Assembly: GCA_016177875.1 (NCBI GenBank)
Contig: JACOUL010000020.1
Coordinates: 26,775 to 90,774 of the forward strand
Source: Burkholderiales bacterium
GTDB lineage: Bacteria; Pseudomonadota; Gammaproteobacteria; Burkholderiales; Burkholderiaceae_D
Reading direction: 5' to 3'
DNA: 64,000 nucleotides
Part shown: one piece after another, positions 37,759-47,385 of the stretch
How positions within the stretch are numbered: the first letter of the stretch is position 1
How the letters are laid out: every line of letters starts with the position of its first letter
Notes under the pieces: model-generated
What the model was told of the DNA's origin: nothing
The model's database searches: none
Seen by the model: the letters and a program-made list of their open reading frames with translations, nothing else
Position numbers and translations under genes: made by a program

Positions 37759-38277
37759 ATGGAGGACGACGAGACAGAGGGCGTGGATGCCGCTACACTT
37801 GCGCTCATGAATGATGTTACCAAGCTTGTCGCCGTCAATGACTCCATCCGCATCCTGCAAAGCGTGCGCCGTATCGCGCAGTGTGTTGAGCATCATTCCA
37901 AACGATTAACCGCGACGCATAAGATCACGTCGCCCCAGCTGGTTGCCTTGATGGCGATTGCCCAGCTAGGACCGAGCACACTGAAATCGATCGGCCGGGC
38001 AATTCATCTGAGCCCCAGCACGGTGGTCGGCATCGTCGACCGGCTTGAGGAAAAACAGCTGGTCCGCCGCGAACGGGATACCCGCGACCGGCGTAACGTC
38101 TATGTCACCGTCACCGCTGAAGGCCAGGCGCTGGTCGACAACGCCCCTTCGGCGCTGCCGCAGGGATTTACCAGTGCCTTGAGCGCGCTGCCGGAGAATG
38201 ACCAGCATACGCTGGTGGTGGCGCTGGAACAGTTTGCCACGCTGCTCGAAGTCAAAACCCCTGCCGGCGGTATTTAG
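37759..38277 (+). CDS. MarR family regulator of the ectoine locus (EctR-like)
   Basis: 172 residues from the ATG at 37759. A winged helix occupies about residues 55-120: SPQLVALMAIAQLGPSTLKS, HLSPSTVVGIVDRLEEKQLV and the wing RRERDTRDRRNVYVTVTAEG. It precedes ectABCD in the same direction. In methylotrophs a MarR protein next to ect genes represses them in low salt. That role here is inference from position. Its stop codon overlaps the left arm of a 124-base inverted-repeat element. Confidence 0.87.
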   Translation: MEDDETEGVDAATLALMNDVTKLVAVNDSIRILQSVRRIAQCVEHHSKRLTATHKITSPQLVALMAIAQLGPSTLKSIGRAIHLSPSTVVGIVDRLEEKQLVRRERDTRDRRNVYVTVTAEGQALVDNAPSALPQGFTSALSALPENDQHTLVVALEQFATLLEVKTPAGGI

Positions 38278-38399
38278 AGCCTGCTTGAAAACCGTAGCGA
38301 GCGGCCGGAGTTTGGGCTGAGAAGCGCAGGCGTACGAGATGTACGCTGAGCATCGGAGGACCAAAATCCGGCCGCGCAGTAGGTTTTCAAGCAGGCTCT
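38276..38399. repeat. 124-base inverted-repeat element between marR and ectA
   Basis: The ends are a perfect 18-base inverted repeat: AGAGCCTGCTTGAAAACC (38276-38293) and GGTTTTCAAGCAGGCTCT (38382-38399). The inside is also partly self-complementary (GGCCGGAGTTTGG against CCAAAATCCGGCC). The whole unit could fold into one long hairpin. The marR stop TAG uses its first two bases. The size and shape suggest a MITE-like or REP-like unit; only one copy is in the window. Confidence 0.8.
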
Positions 38400-38446
38400 T
38401 AGCCCCGCCCTGATTTTCCCGCCTAACTGACTAACACGGCTTGCAG

Positions 38447-38472
38447 CCCCTGAGGCTGCAGGGGATGTTTTT
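38447..38472 (+). terminator. Possible terminator/attenuator before ectA
   Basis: CCCCTG (38447-38452) pairs with CAGGGG (38459-38464), a 6-base stem with a 6-base loop, followed by ATGTTTTT. It lies 22-47 bases before the ectA ATG. It may end the marR transcript or attenuate read-through into ectABCD. The stem is short, so the call is tentative. Confidence 0.45.
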
Positions 38473-38493
38473 GTCCGCAAAATTGGAGGATGC

Positions 38494-40770
<2,277 letters not shown>

Positions 40771-40791
40771 CCTATGCACAAAGGAGACCGC

Positions 40792-41709
40792 ATGCTCTAC
40801 CGAGACCCCTACCAGAGCCGCACCATGCCCCGCCCGTCGATCGTCGCCCGCTACGACCCGGTGGTCTATACGTCCGCCAACGACGAGACGCCCGGTGCGC
40901 TAAGCCCGAACCAGCGCGAAGCGTATCGAGACAATGGATTTCTCTTTCTTCCCGAACTGTTTGCGCCGGCGGAAGTCGCCTGCCTGCACAAGGAAATGCA
41001 AGCCATGCGCGAAGTCTTCACCGGCCGGGGCCGCGAAGAAGTGGTTGCCGAACCGGGCAGCGGCGAAGTGCGATCGATTTTCAATGTGCATCGCCTGAAC
41101 GATTTATTCGGCGCCCTGGTGCGCGATCCGCGCGTCTTGAACGTCGCGCGCGACATCCTGGGCAGCGAAGTCTATATCCACCAGTCGCGCATCAATTACA
41201 AGCCTGGCTTCAAGGGCAAGGAATTTTTCTGGCATTCGGATTTCGAAACCTGGCACATCGAAGACGGTATGCCGGCCATGCGCGCGCTCAGCTGTTCGAT
41301 TCTCTTGACCGATAACGACGAACACAATGGCCCGCTGATGCTGATCCCTGGCTCGCACCGGCATTTCGTTTCCTGCGTCGGAGAAACACCCGACGATCAC
41401 TACAAACAATCGCTGAAAAAACAGGAATATGGCGTGCCCGACGAGAATCTGTTGCGCTACCTGGCAGACATGTGCGGCATCGCTTCCTGCAAGGGCAAGG
41501 CCGGGTCCGTGGTTTTCTTCGACTGCAATACCATGCACGGCTCGAACGGCAATATCACGCCTTTCCCGCGCAGCAATGTGTTTTTCGTCTATAACAGCAT
41601 CGACAACCAGCTCGATGCGCCCAAGGAAGATTTGAAGCCGCGGCCGGAATTCATCGCCGCGCGCGAGGGCGTGCAAGTCTTGACGCCGCAGCCCTTGAAT
41701 ATTGTCTAA
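40792..41709 (+). CDS. ectD: Ectoine hydroxylase
   Basis: 305 residues from the ATG at 40792, chosen over the ATG at 40774 because AAGGAG lies five bases before it. A non-haem Fe(II)/2-oxoglutarate dioxygenase: iron ligands H and D in FFWHSDFETWH, the second H in CNTMHGSNGN, and 2-oxoglutarate Arg in PFPRSNVFFVYN. It turns ectoine into 5-hydroxyectoine, so the strain should be able to make both solutes. Confidence 0.95.
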   Translation: MLYRDPYQSRTMPRPSIVARYDPVVYTSANDETPGALSPNQREAYRDNGFLFLPELFAPAEVACLHKEMQAMREVFTGRGREEVVAEPGSGEVRSIFNVHRLNDLFGALVRDPRVLNVARDILGSEVYIHQSRINYKPGFKGKEFFWHSDFETWHIEDGMPAMRALSCSILLTDNDEHNGPLMLIPGSHRHFVSCVGETPDDHYKQSLKKQEYGVPDENLLRYLADMCGIASCKGKAGSVVFFDCNTMHGSNGNITPFPRSNVFFVYNSIDNQLDAPKEDLKPRPEFIAAREGVQVLTPQPLNIV

Positions 41710-41730
41710 CTACCCGCGCATTGCCGAGGA

Positions 41731-41757
41731 GGTACGCCGTCTACTCTACGGCGTACC
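41731..41757 (+). other. Hairpin between ectD and the MarC gene
   Basis: GGTACGCCGT (41731-41740) and ACGGCGTACC (41748-41757) form a perfect 10-base stem with a 7-base loop. No T-run follows, so it is more likely an mRNA-stabilising 3' hairpin for ectABCD or a partial attenuator than a full terminator. The MarC gene starts 13 bases later. Confidence 0.6.
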
Positions 41758-41769
41758 GGCAAAAGGAAT

Positions 41770-42405
41770 ATGATGCCGACGCCCACGATGGAACCCTATC
41801 TGCGTTCCTTCCTATTGTTCTTCGCGCTGTTCAATCCTTTCCTGATGAGCATTTACCTGCTCGAATTGATACGCGGCTTGCCCACGTCCGCCTTCTTGCG
41901 CGTGCTGGTGCGCGGCAGCTTCATCAGCGCTTGCGTGTTTTCCTTGTTCGCCTGGGGTGGCGAAACTTTTTTCCGCGACTACCTGCAAGTGCGCTTCGCT
42001 TCCTTCCAGATTTTCGGCGGCATCGTCTTCTTGCTGATCGGATTGCGTTATGTGTTTTCCGGCGCCAACGCGATTAGCGACTTAATGCGCGGCACGCCCG
42101 ACGTCATCGCCGGAAGCATCGCCATGCCGATCATGATCGGCCCCGGTACGGTCAGCGCCTCGGTCGTGATCGGCACGCGACTGCCCTACTACGGCGCAGT
42201 CGCCGTCATCTTCGGCACGCTGGCGCTGACGATTCTTTGCCTGGTGGCAATCAAAGCCCTGCATGACCGGCTCAAGGATAGTCATGCAGCGCTGACCGAC
42301 CGCTATATCGACTTGGCGGGACGCATGTCGGCGCTGTTGATCGGCACCATTGCGGTGGACATGATCGTCACCGGCGTGCAGCGCGCCGGCCTGTTTGCCC
42401 ATTAG
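41770..42405 (+). CDS. MarC family integral membrane protein
   Basis: A 211-residue protein with about six membrane helices. MarC pattern: LFFALFNPFLMSIYLLEL, FQIFGGIVFLLIGLRYVF, AMPIMIGPGTVSASVVIG and RMSALLIGTIAVDMIVTG. Start is one of two adjacent ATGs (41770, 41773). MarC proteins have no proven transport substrate; the old link to antibiotic resistance was not upheld. It follows ectD in the same direction, so a membrane role in osmotic stress is possible but unproven. Confidence 0.88.
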   Translation: MMPTPTMEPYLRSFLLFFALFNPFLMSIYLLELIRGLPTSAFLRVLVRGSFISACVFSLFAWGGETFFRDYLQVRFASFQIFGGIVFLLIGLRYVFSGANAISDLMRGTPDVIAGSIAMPIMIGPGTVSASVVIGTRLPYYGAVAVIFGTLALTILCLVAIKALHDRLKDSHAALTDRYIDLAGRMSALLIGTIAVDMIVTGVQRAGLFAH

Positions 42406-42415
42406 CTGTCAGAAT

Positions 42416-43036
42416 TCATCCGGCATGCGAGCCGAGCTGCTGCAACTTTGCCGTTGACGCGGCAGCCGGTTGGCAGGCTGCCCGACGCATCCAGGCGAGG
42501 CGGTCCATCCGGTACAAGGCGTGCTTACGCAAGGGATGTTCATTCGGCAAAAGAGGATGCTCGAAACATTCTTCATCGCATTTCATCCCCAGCCGTTCCA
42601 TGACCGCGCGCGAGCGGCGATTTTCCAGCGCGGCGAAACTGACGATTTCAGGCAATTGCAGCTGCGTAAACCCGACCGCCAACGCAGCGCTAGCCGCTTC
42701 GGTGGCGTAACCTTTTCCCCAAAACTGTTTAGCTAAGCGCCAGCCGACTTCGATACCGCTGACGCAAGGAATTTCATAGCCGGAAATATTCAAACCGACA
42801 AAGCCGATGAAAGGAGCGACGCGCGGAATTTCAACTGCCCACAAACCCCAGCCGCGCTGGGTCAATTCCGCATAAATGCGATTCGCGACGGCATCGCTGG
42901 TGGTGCGATCCAAGGTATGCGGGAAAAATGCCATGACATCCGGGTCGGCATTCAATGCGGCAAAGGCCTCCCAATCGGGCGTTTGCCATTGCCGTAACCG
43001 CAGTCGCTCAGTATTGAATTCGATAATCCTAGGCAT
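42416..43036 (-). CDS. GNAT N-acetyltransferase (RimJ/RimL type)
   Basis: A 206-residue acetyltransferase. Pattern: FNTERLRLRQWQTPDWEAF, DPDVMAFFPHTLDR, IEVGWRLAKQFWGKGYATEA (acetyl-CoA loop) and SFAALENRRSRAVMERLGM. The family acetylates protein N-termini or small molecules; this one's substrate is unknown. It converges on the MarC gene with ten bases between stops. Confidence 0.9.
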   Translation of the reverse strand: MPRIIEFNTERLRLRQWQTPDWEAFAALNADPDVMAFFPHTLDRTTSDAVANRIYAELTQRGWGLWAVEIPRVAPFIGFVGLNISGYEIPCVSGIEVGWRLAKQFWGKGYATEAASAALAVGFTQLQLPEIVSFAALENRRSRAVMERLGMKCDEECFEHPLLPNEHPLRKHALYRMDRLAWMRRAACQPAAASTAKLQQLGSHAG

Positions 43037-43044
43037 ATTTAGAT

Positions 43045-43196
43045 GCTATCCCAGTAAGTACTGCACGCCGCCTGCCGCCATAAGGCTCGGATACGGCATT
43101 GCTCGTCATTGCGTAGGACCTTGCCACGCGGCTTCCTCGCGCTTTGTTTCCAATCCTTCCGGCAAGCATTCGTCATACCTTCCCTACTGGGATAGC
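43045..43196. repeat. 152-base segment bounded by 12-base perfect inverted repeats
   Basis: GCTATCCCAGTA (43045-43056) and TACTGGGATAGC (43185-43196) are exact inverse copies and nearly fill the gap between the M48 gene and the acetyltransferase gene. A shorter match, CTATCCCAGTA, is at 20515-20525 after the dolP gene. This could be a small non-autonomous element or the stem of a large structured RNA. No coding frame inside looks real. Confidence 0.6.
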
Positions 43197-43199
43197 CTC

Positions 43200-44078
43200 T
43201 TATTGAATCGGCGCCAAAACAGATACATTGCTTTTGTACGGGCCAAGCTGCTGTACTTCCGCTCCTTTGGTTTTGGCAAACAAGGGCATTACGTCAGGCA
43301 AGTGCTTGCGCATTTCAGCAATGCGATTTTCGCCGGCCGGATGAGTGGACAACCATTGCGGCGGAGCATGCTTGTTGATGATGCCCATCTTTTGCCAGAG
43401 CGCGATACCGGCGCGCGGATCGAATCCGGCGCGCGCTGCTATATCCAGACCAGCCAGATCGGCTTCAGTTTCATCGCCGCGTGAAAATTTCAACATGACC
43501 AACTCGGCCCCTTTTCCCGCCAAGTGCCGGCCGCCGTCGTTGAGTTTGAAATAGGCAGAACCGGCAAGAACCAAGGCTTGCAAGCCCAAACCTTTTGCCA
43601 TCCGCTCGCGCCCGTGTTCGCGTAGGGCATGCGCCATTTCATGGCCCATCACGATGGCAACTTCATCGTCGGTCAGCTTCAGCGTTTTCAAAATGCCGGA
43701 AAAAAAAGCGATTTTGCCGCCGGGCATGCAAAAGGCATTCACTTGATTCGATGCGATCAAATTGACCTCCCATTGCCAAGCTGAAGCACGCTCGCTCCAG
43801 CGCTTCGTGTGGGGAATCAATTTCTGGGCAATACGCCTTAAGCGCGCGACTTCCGGGTCATTGTCCGGGACGAGCACGCCGCGATTTTTTGCTTGCGTTT
43901 TCAATCCTTCATACTGCTGCAGCGCTTGGCTTTCTATTTTTTGCTGCGGCACCAGCTTAGCCAAAGGCGACACTTTACCGACCTTGATGCCCTCCTGCGG
44001 CTCGGCGTCTTTTGCCAGCGCGTACGGCCCGCTGCAGACACTAAGCGCAGCGAGAAAGCATGCAAGTATTCGATTCAT
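43200..44078 (-). CDS. M48 family metalloprotease, exported
   Basis: 292 residues from the ATG at 44078, which follows AAGGGGAATGA. A signal peptide (MNRILACFLAALSVCSG) precedes the protease domain. The zinc motif is HEMAHALREHG; the third ligand lies in FSRGDETEADLAGLDIAARAG (Glu). The layout is that of the LoiP/YcaL class of periplasmic proteases that clear misfolded outer-membrane proteins. It starts one base after the ampG stop. Confidence 0.92.
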   Translation of the reverse strand: MNRILACFLAALSVCSGPYALAKDAEPQEGIKVGKVSPLAKLVPQQKIESQALQQYEGLKTQAKNRGVLVPDNDPEVARLRRIAQKLIPHTKRWSERASAWQWEVNLIASNQVNAFCMPGGKIAFFSGILKTLKLTDDEVAIVMGHEMAHALREHGRERMAKGLGLQALVLAGSAYFKLNDGGRHLAGKGAELVMLKFSRGDETEADLAGLDIAARAGFDPRAGIALWQKMGIINKHAPPQWLSTHPAGENRIAEMRKHLPDVMPLFAKTKGAEVQQLGPYKSNVSVLAPIQ

Positions 44079-44079
44079 T

Positions 44080-45372
44080 TCATTCCCCTTGCTTTTTTTC
44101 ATTCCAGGGCGCGATCTTCGGCAATAACATCATGCCGGGCAGCGCCAGCGCAAAACAAATCAAGAAAAAGGCAAACCAGCCGGTGTTCTCGACAATAAAG
44201 CCGGTCGCTGCATTGAAGAATGTGCGCGGCACTGCGGCGAGGCTGGTAAATAAGGCAAATTGCGTCGCAGTGTAGCGCGGATCGGTAGTGGTGGCGATAT
44301 AGGCAGTGAAGGCGGCCGTACCCAAGCCGACTGCAAATGCCTCAAGGCCGATGACCAGGCCGAGCATCAAGGTGTTGCCATTGACTGCCGCCGTGCTGAC
44401 ACCGAATTTGGCCAACACCGCGAAGCCGAGAATCGCGATTGCCTGCAATACGCCGAAGATCCACAAGCCCCGATTGACGCCGGTTTTTTCCAGCCACACC
44501 GCGCCCAAAATGCCACCGGCAAGACTGGCCCACAAGCCTGCATTTTTTGCCACCAAACCGATCTGGGTCCGTGAAAATCCGAGATCGATGTAAAAAGGCG
44601 TGGCCAAAGCGGTCGCCATCGAATCGCCGAGTTTGTAGAGGAAGATAAACGCCAACACCATCAAGGCATAGGACCAGCCGCTGCGATGTATGAATTCCTG
44701 AAACGGCAACACGACCGCTTCACGCAAATTCTTCGGCGGCTGGCCGTAAATCTTCGGTTCGTTGATCAACAAAGTCGTTACCACGCCCGGCAGCATGAAC
44801 AGCGCCGTGACGGCAAACACCATTTGCCAACTCAAAAAGTCCGACAGAATCAGCGACAGCGAGCCGGGTACCAGGGTCGACAATTTATAGGCATTGACGA
44901 ACAATGCCGTGCCCGATCCTTGCTGCTGGTCCGACAAGATCTCGCGCCGATAGGCGTCGATCACGATATCTTGGCTGGCCGACAGAAATGCCACCGCCGC
45001 CGCCAGGACAATAATCATGTTCAAATCGGTTTTGGGTGAATAAAAGCCCATGCTGCCGATGGCCGCCAATAACGCCAATTGCGTAACAAACATCCATCCG
45101 CGCCGGCGGCCGAACAAGGGAAAATGAAAACGGTCCATCAGCGGCGACCAGACAAACTTCCACGTGTACGGAAAACCGACCAGCGCGAATAAGCCGATCG
45201 CCTTCAAATCGACCTGCTCCGATTTGAGCCAAGCCGATAACAAGTTGTACAGGATGAACAGCGGCAGTCCGGAAGTAAAACCAAGCATGACGCAGATCGC
45301 CATCTGCCGATTGAAGTAATGGCGCCAGCCGGTAGGAGCAGCTGTGTCGGTTGCCTGCGATGCGTCGTTCAT
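44080..45372 (-). CDS. ampG: AmpG-type muropeptide MFS permease
   Basis: 430 residues from the ATG at 45372, chosen because the membrane domain begins about 20 residues later. Twelve membrane segments of the MFS fold; AmpG marks: MLGFTSGLPLFILYNLLSAW, FPYTWKFVWSPLMDRF and ASQDIVIDAYRREIL. AmpG imports anhydromuropeptides for cell-wall recycling and can feed beta-lactamase induction. A palindromic repeat copy lies in its upstream region. Confidence 0.93.
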   Translation of the reverse strand: MNDASQATDTAAPTGWRHYFNRQMAICVMLGFTSGLPLFILYNLLSAWLKSEQVDLKAIGLFALVGFPYTWKFVWSPLMDRFHFPLFGRRRGWMFVTQLALLAAIGSMGFYSPKTDLNMIIVLAAAVAFLSASQDIVIDAYRREILSDQQQGSGTALFVNAYKLSTLVPGSLSLILSDFLSWQMVFAVTALFMLPGVVTTLLINEPKIYGQPPKNLREAVVLPFQEFIHRSGWSYALMVLAFIFLYKLGDSMATALATPFYIDLGFSRTQIGLVAKNAGLWASLAGGILGAVWLEKTGVNRGLWIFGVLQAIAILGFAVLAKFGVSTAAVNGNTLMLGLVIGLEAFAVGLGTAAFTAYIATTTDPRYTATQFALFTSLAAVPRTFFNAATGFIVENTGWFAFFLICFALALPGMMLLPKIAPWNEKKQGE

Positions 45373-45415
45373 GGAAATGCCGGTTGCGGTTGGGACCGTA
45401 TTAAAATTCGAAATT

Positions 45416-45459
45416 TGTTGAGGACAGAGCATGCTCCGCATAGCACTGTCCCGCAATTC
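45416..45459. repeat. Palindromic repeat copy a
   Basis: A copy of the GTTGAGGACAGAGC...CTGTCCCGCAATTC unit, between metW and ampG. GGACAG and CTGTCC pair to form the outer stem. See the other copies at 49146, 49201, 49536 and 51003. Confidence 0.8.
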
Positions 45460-45468
45460 AAAAAAATA

Positions 45469-46071
45469 TTATTTTTTGCGAAGGCGGAATATGGCGAGAC
45501 TGCCGCGCCAATTCGGCAGGAATGTCACAGGCCGGCCTTCATCCAGGGCCATGCATTCGAGAACTTCGAGTCCGACCTGGTTGGCAAGTTCCGCGAAATC
45601 CTTGATCGTCGCACAACGCAAATTGGGCGTATCGTACCACTCATACGGGAGCGACTTAGACACCGGCATGTGGCCGCGCAGCAGCGCGACGCGATGCGGC
45701 CAATAGGCGAAGTTGGGGAAAGAGACGATCGCTTCGCGTCCGACCCGGGTGATTTCGCGCAGTATGCCTTCGACGTTCTTCATCATCTGCAAAGCGGACA
45801 GGCACAACACCATATCGAAAGCGTTGTCGGAAAACATGGCAAGCCCTGCTTCCAAATCTTGCTGGATCACCGATACGCCGCGCCCGATACACATCGGAAT
45901 TTTCTCATCGTCGATTTCGATACCGTAGCCGATACATTGCTTATCCGATTGCAGATATTCGAGCATGACGCCGTCGCCGCAACCCAAGTCGAGCACTTGC
46001 GATTGGGGCGCGATCCAATGTGCGATAAAAGCCAAGTCCGGCCGCAGTGAACTCAGTTCTTGAAAATTCAT
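45469..46071 (-). CDS. metW: Methionine biosynthesis protein MetW
   Basis: 200 residues from the ATG at 46071, which overlaps the metX stop. A class I methyltransferase fold: [31 protein letters not shown], and the family marks [16 protein letters not shown] and [19 protein letters not shown]. MetW works with MetX for homoserine O-acylation in proteobacteria; its own reaction is unclear. Position right behind metX is conserved. Confidence 0.95.
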   Translation of the reverse strand: MNFQELSSLRPDLAFIAHWIAPQSQVLDLGCGDGVMLEYLQSDKQCIGYGIEIDDEKIPMCIGRGVSVIQQDLEAGLAMFSDNAFDMVLCLSALQMMKNVEGILREITRVGREAIVSFPNFAYWPHRVALLRGHMPVSKSLPYEWYDTPNLRCATIKDFAELANQVGLEVLECMALDEGRPVTFLPNWRGSLAIFRLRKK

Positions 46072-47216
46072 GACTGGGCTCCCGCGCGCAATTCGCGCCA
46101 CACTTGATCGTAATACGTCCGCACTACGCGCATATAACGCGGATCTTCCAGAAGGAAAGCATCATGTCCGTGCGGCGCATCGATTTCCGCATAGGTCACG
46201 TGACGCTTATTGCTGACCAGGGCCTGCACCATTTCGCGGCTGCGCTCGGGCGCGAAGCGCCAATCGGTGGTGAATGATGCTAAAAGAAACTGCGCTTGCG
46301 TCCGCGCGAAGGTTTTGGAAAGATCGCCGTCGTCATCGCGCGCAGGGTCGAAATAATCGAGCGCCTTCGTGATCAATAAATAAGTATTGGCGTCGAAGTA
46401 CTCCGAAAACTTGTCGCCTTGGTAGCGCAGATAGGATTCGATTTCAAAGTCAATGCCGAAACCGAATTGATAATCGCCGTTACGCAGCATGCGTCCGAAT
46501 TTTTCAGCCATGTCGTCATCGGACAAATACGTGATGTGGCCGATCATGCGCGCCACGCGCAAACCGCGTTTGGGCACCACGCCGTGCGCGTAAAAGTCGC
46601 CCCCGTGAAAATCCGGGTCGGTCAAAATCGCTTGGCGGGCGACATCGTTGAAAGCGATATTCTGCGCCGACAGTTTGGGAGTCGAGGCGACGACTACGCA
46701 ATGGCGCAGCCGCTCAGGATATTTCAAGCTCCACGACAAGGCTTGCATGCCGCCGAGCGAACCACCCATGACGGCGGCAAATTGTCGAATCCCCAAGGCG
46801 TCGGCCAGGCGCGCCTGGGCATCCACCCAGTCTTCAACCGTCACAACGGGAAAGCTGGCGCCATACGGCTTGCCGGTGCTTGGATTGAGATGCATCGGGC
46901 CGGTCGAACCGAAACACGATCCCAGGTTATTGACGCCGATGACGAAGAAACGGTTAGTGTCCAGCGGCTTGCCGGGTCCGACCATGTTATCCCACCAGCC
47001 GACGCTGGTGGTTTCGCCTTGCTCATTGACGTAAATGCCGGCCACATGATGCGAGGCATTGAGCGCATGGCACACCAGCACGGCATTGGAGCGATCGGCG
47101 TTGAGCGTGCCGTAGGTTTCGTACACCAGCGTATAGTCGGCAATCGACGCGCCGCTGCTAAGCTTGAGCGGCTCTTGGAAATGCATCGATTGTGGGGTGA
47201 CGATCCCTAGTGACAT
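46068..47216 (-). CDS. metX: Homoserine O-acetyltransferase (or succinyltransferase) MetX
   Basis: A 382-residue alpha/beta-hydrolase acyltransferase. The catalytic serine lies in [13 protein letters not shown], and the Asp and His in the C-terminal part ([12 protein letters not shown]). Other marks: [20 protein letters not shown] and DNLG-type [13 protein letters not shown]. It makes O-acyl-homoserine for methionine; MetX of betaproteobacteria may use succinyl-CoA or acetyl-CoA. An apparent SAM-II riboswitch and terminator precede it, so methionine status should control it. Confidence 0.95.
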   Translation of the reverse strand: MSLGIVTPQSMHFQEPLKLSSGASIADYTLVYETYGTLNADRSNAVLVCHALNASHHVAGIYVNEQGETTSVGWWDNMVGPGKPLDTNRFFVIGVNNLGSCFGSTGPMHLNPSTGKPYGASFPVVTVEDWVDAQARLADALGIRQFAAVMGGSLGGMQALSWSLKYPERLRHCVVVASTPKLSAQNIAFNDVARQAILTDPDFHGGDFYAHGVVPKRGLRVARMIGHITYLSDDDMAEKFGRMLRNGDYQFGFGIDFEIESYLRYQGDKFSEYFDANTYLLITKALDYFDPARDDDGDLSKTFARTQAQFLLASFTTDWRFAPERSREMVQALVSNKRHVTYAEIDAPHGHDAFLLEDPRYMRVVRTYYDQVWRELRAGAQS

Positions 47217-47230
47217 AAAAGTCAGTTGTA

Positions 47231-47269
47231 GAAAAACAAAAAGCCCGAAAGCGCTTGGCTAATCGGGCT
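47231..47269 (-). terminator. Terminator in the metX leader (riboswitch-controlled)
   Basis: On the minus strand AGCCCGA (complement of 47263-47269) pairs with TCGGGCT (complement of 47242-47248), followed by TTTTTGTTTTTC. It ends only 14 bases before the metX ATG and lies directly downstream of the SAM-II-like aptamer. It therefore fits a transcription-attenuation platform; it may also back up termination of ptsI transcripts. Confidence 0.85.
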
Positions 47270-47286
47270 CACAGTATCTTGAAAGC

Positions 47287-47339
47287 TCGCTTTAGCCGTA
47301 TTTATTAAGCGCCCGCAAGCTGATCTCAAATCGGCGCAA
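47287..47339 (-). promoter_or_regulatory. SAM-II riboswitch aptamer upstream of metX
   Basis: On the minus strand, P1 arms GCGCC (complement of 47333-47337) and GGCGC (complement of 47309-47313) form five perfect pairs. The first arm is followed by GATTTGAG, then TTGCG before the second arm. AATAAAT and GGCTAAAGC (complement of 47289-47297) follow. This order of conserved blocks is that of the SAM-II (SAM-alpha) pseudoknot, whose 3' strand carries GCTAAA. GGCTAA could instead pair with TTAGCC in the terminator loop (complement of 47257-47262), which gives a switch. High SAM would then stop metX-metW transcription. Confidence 0.82.
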
Positions 47340-47385
47340 TTGCATAAGAATACCCAAGTCGGTCTTTGCCGTCAAACTTGGAAAA

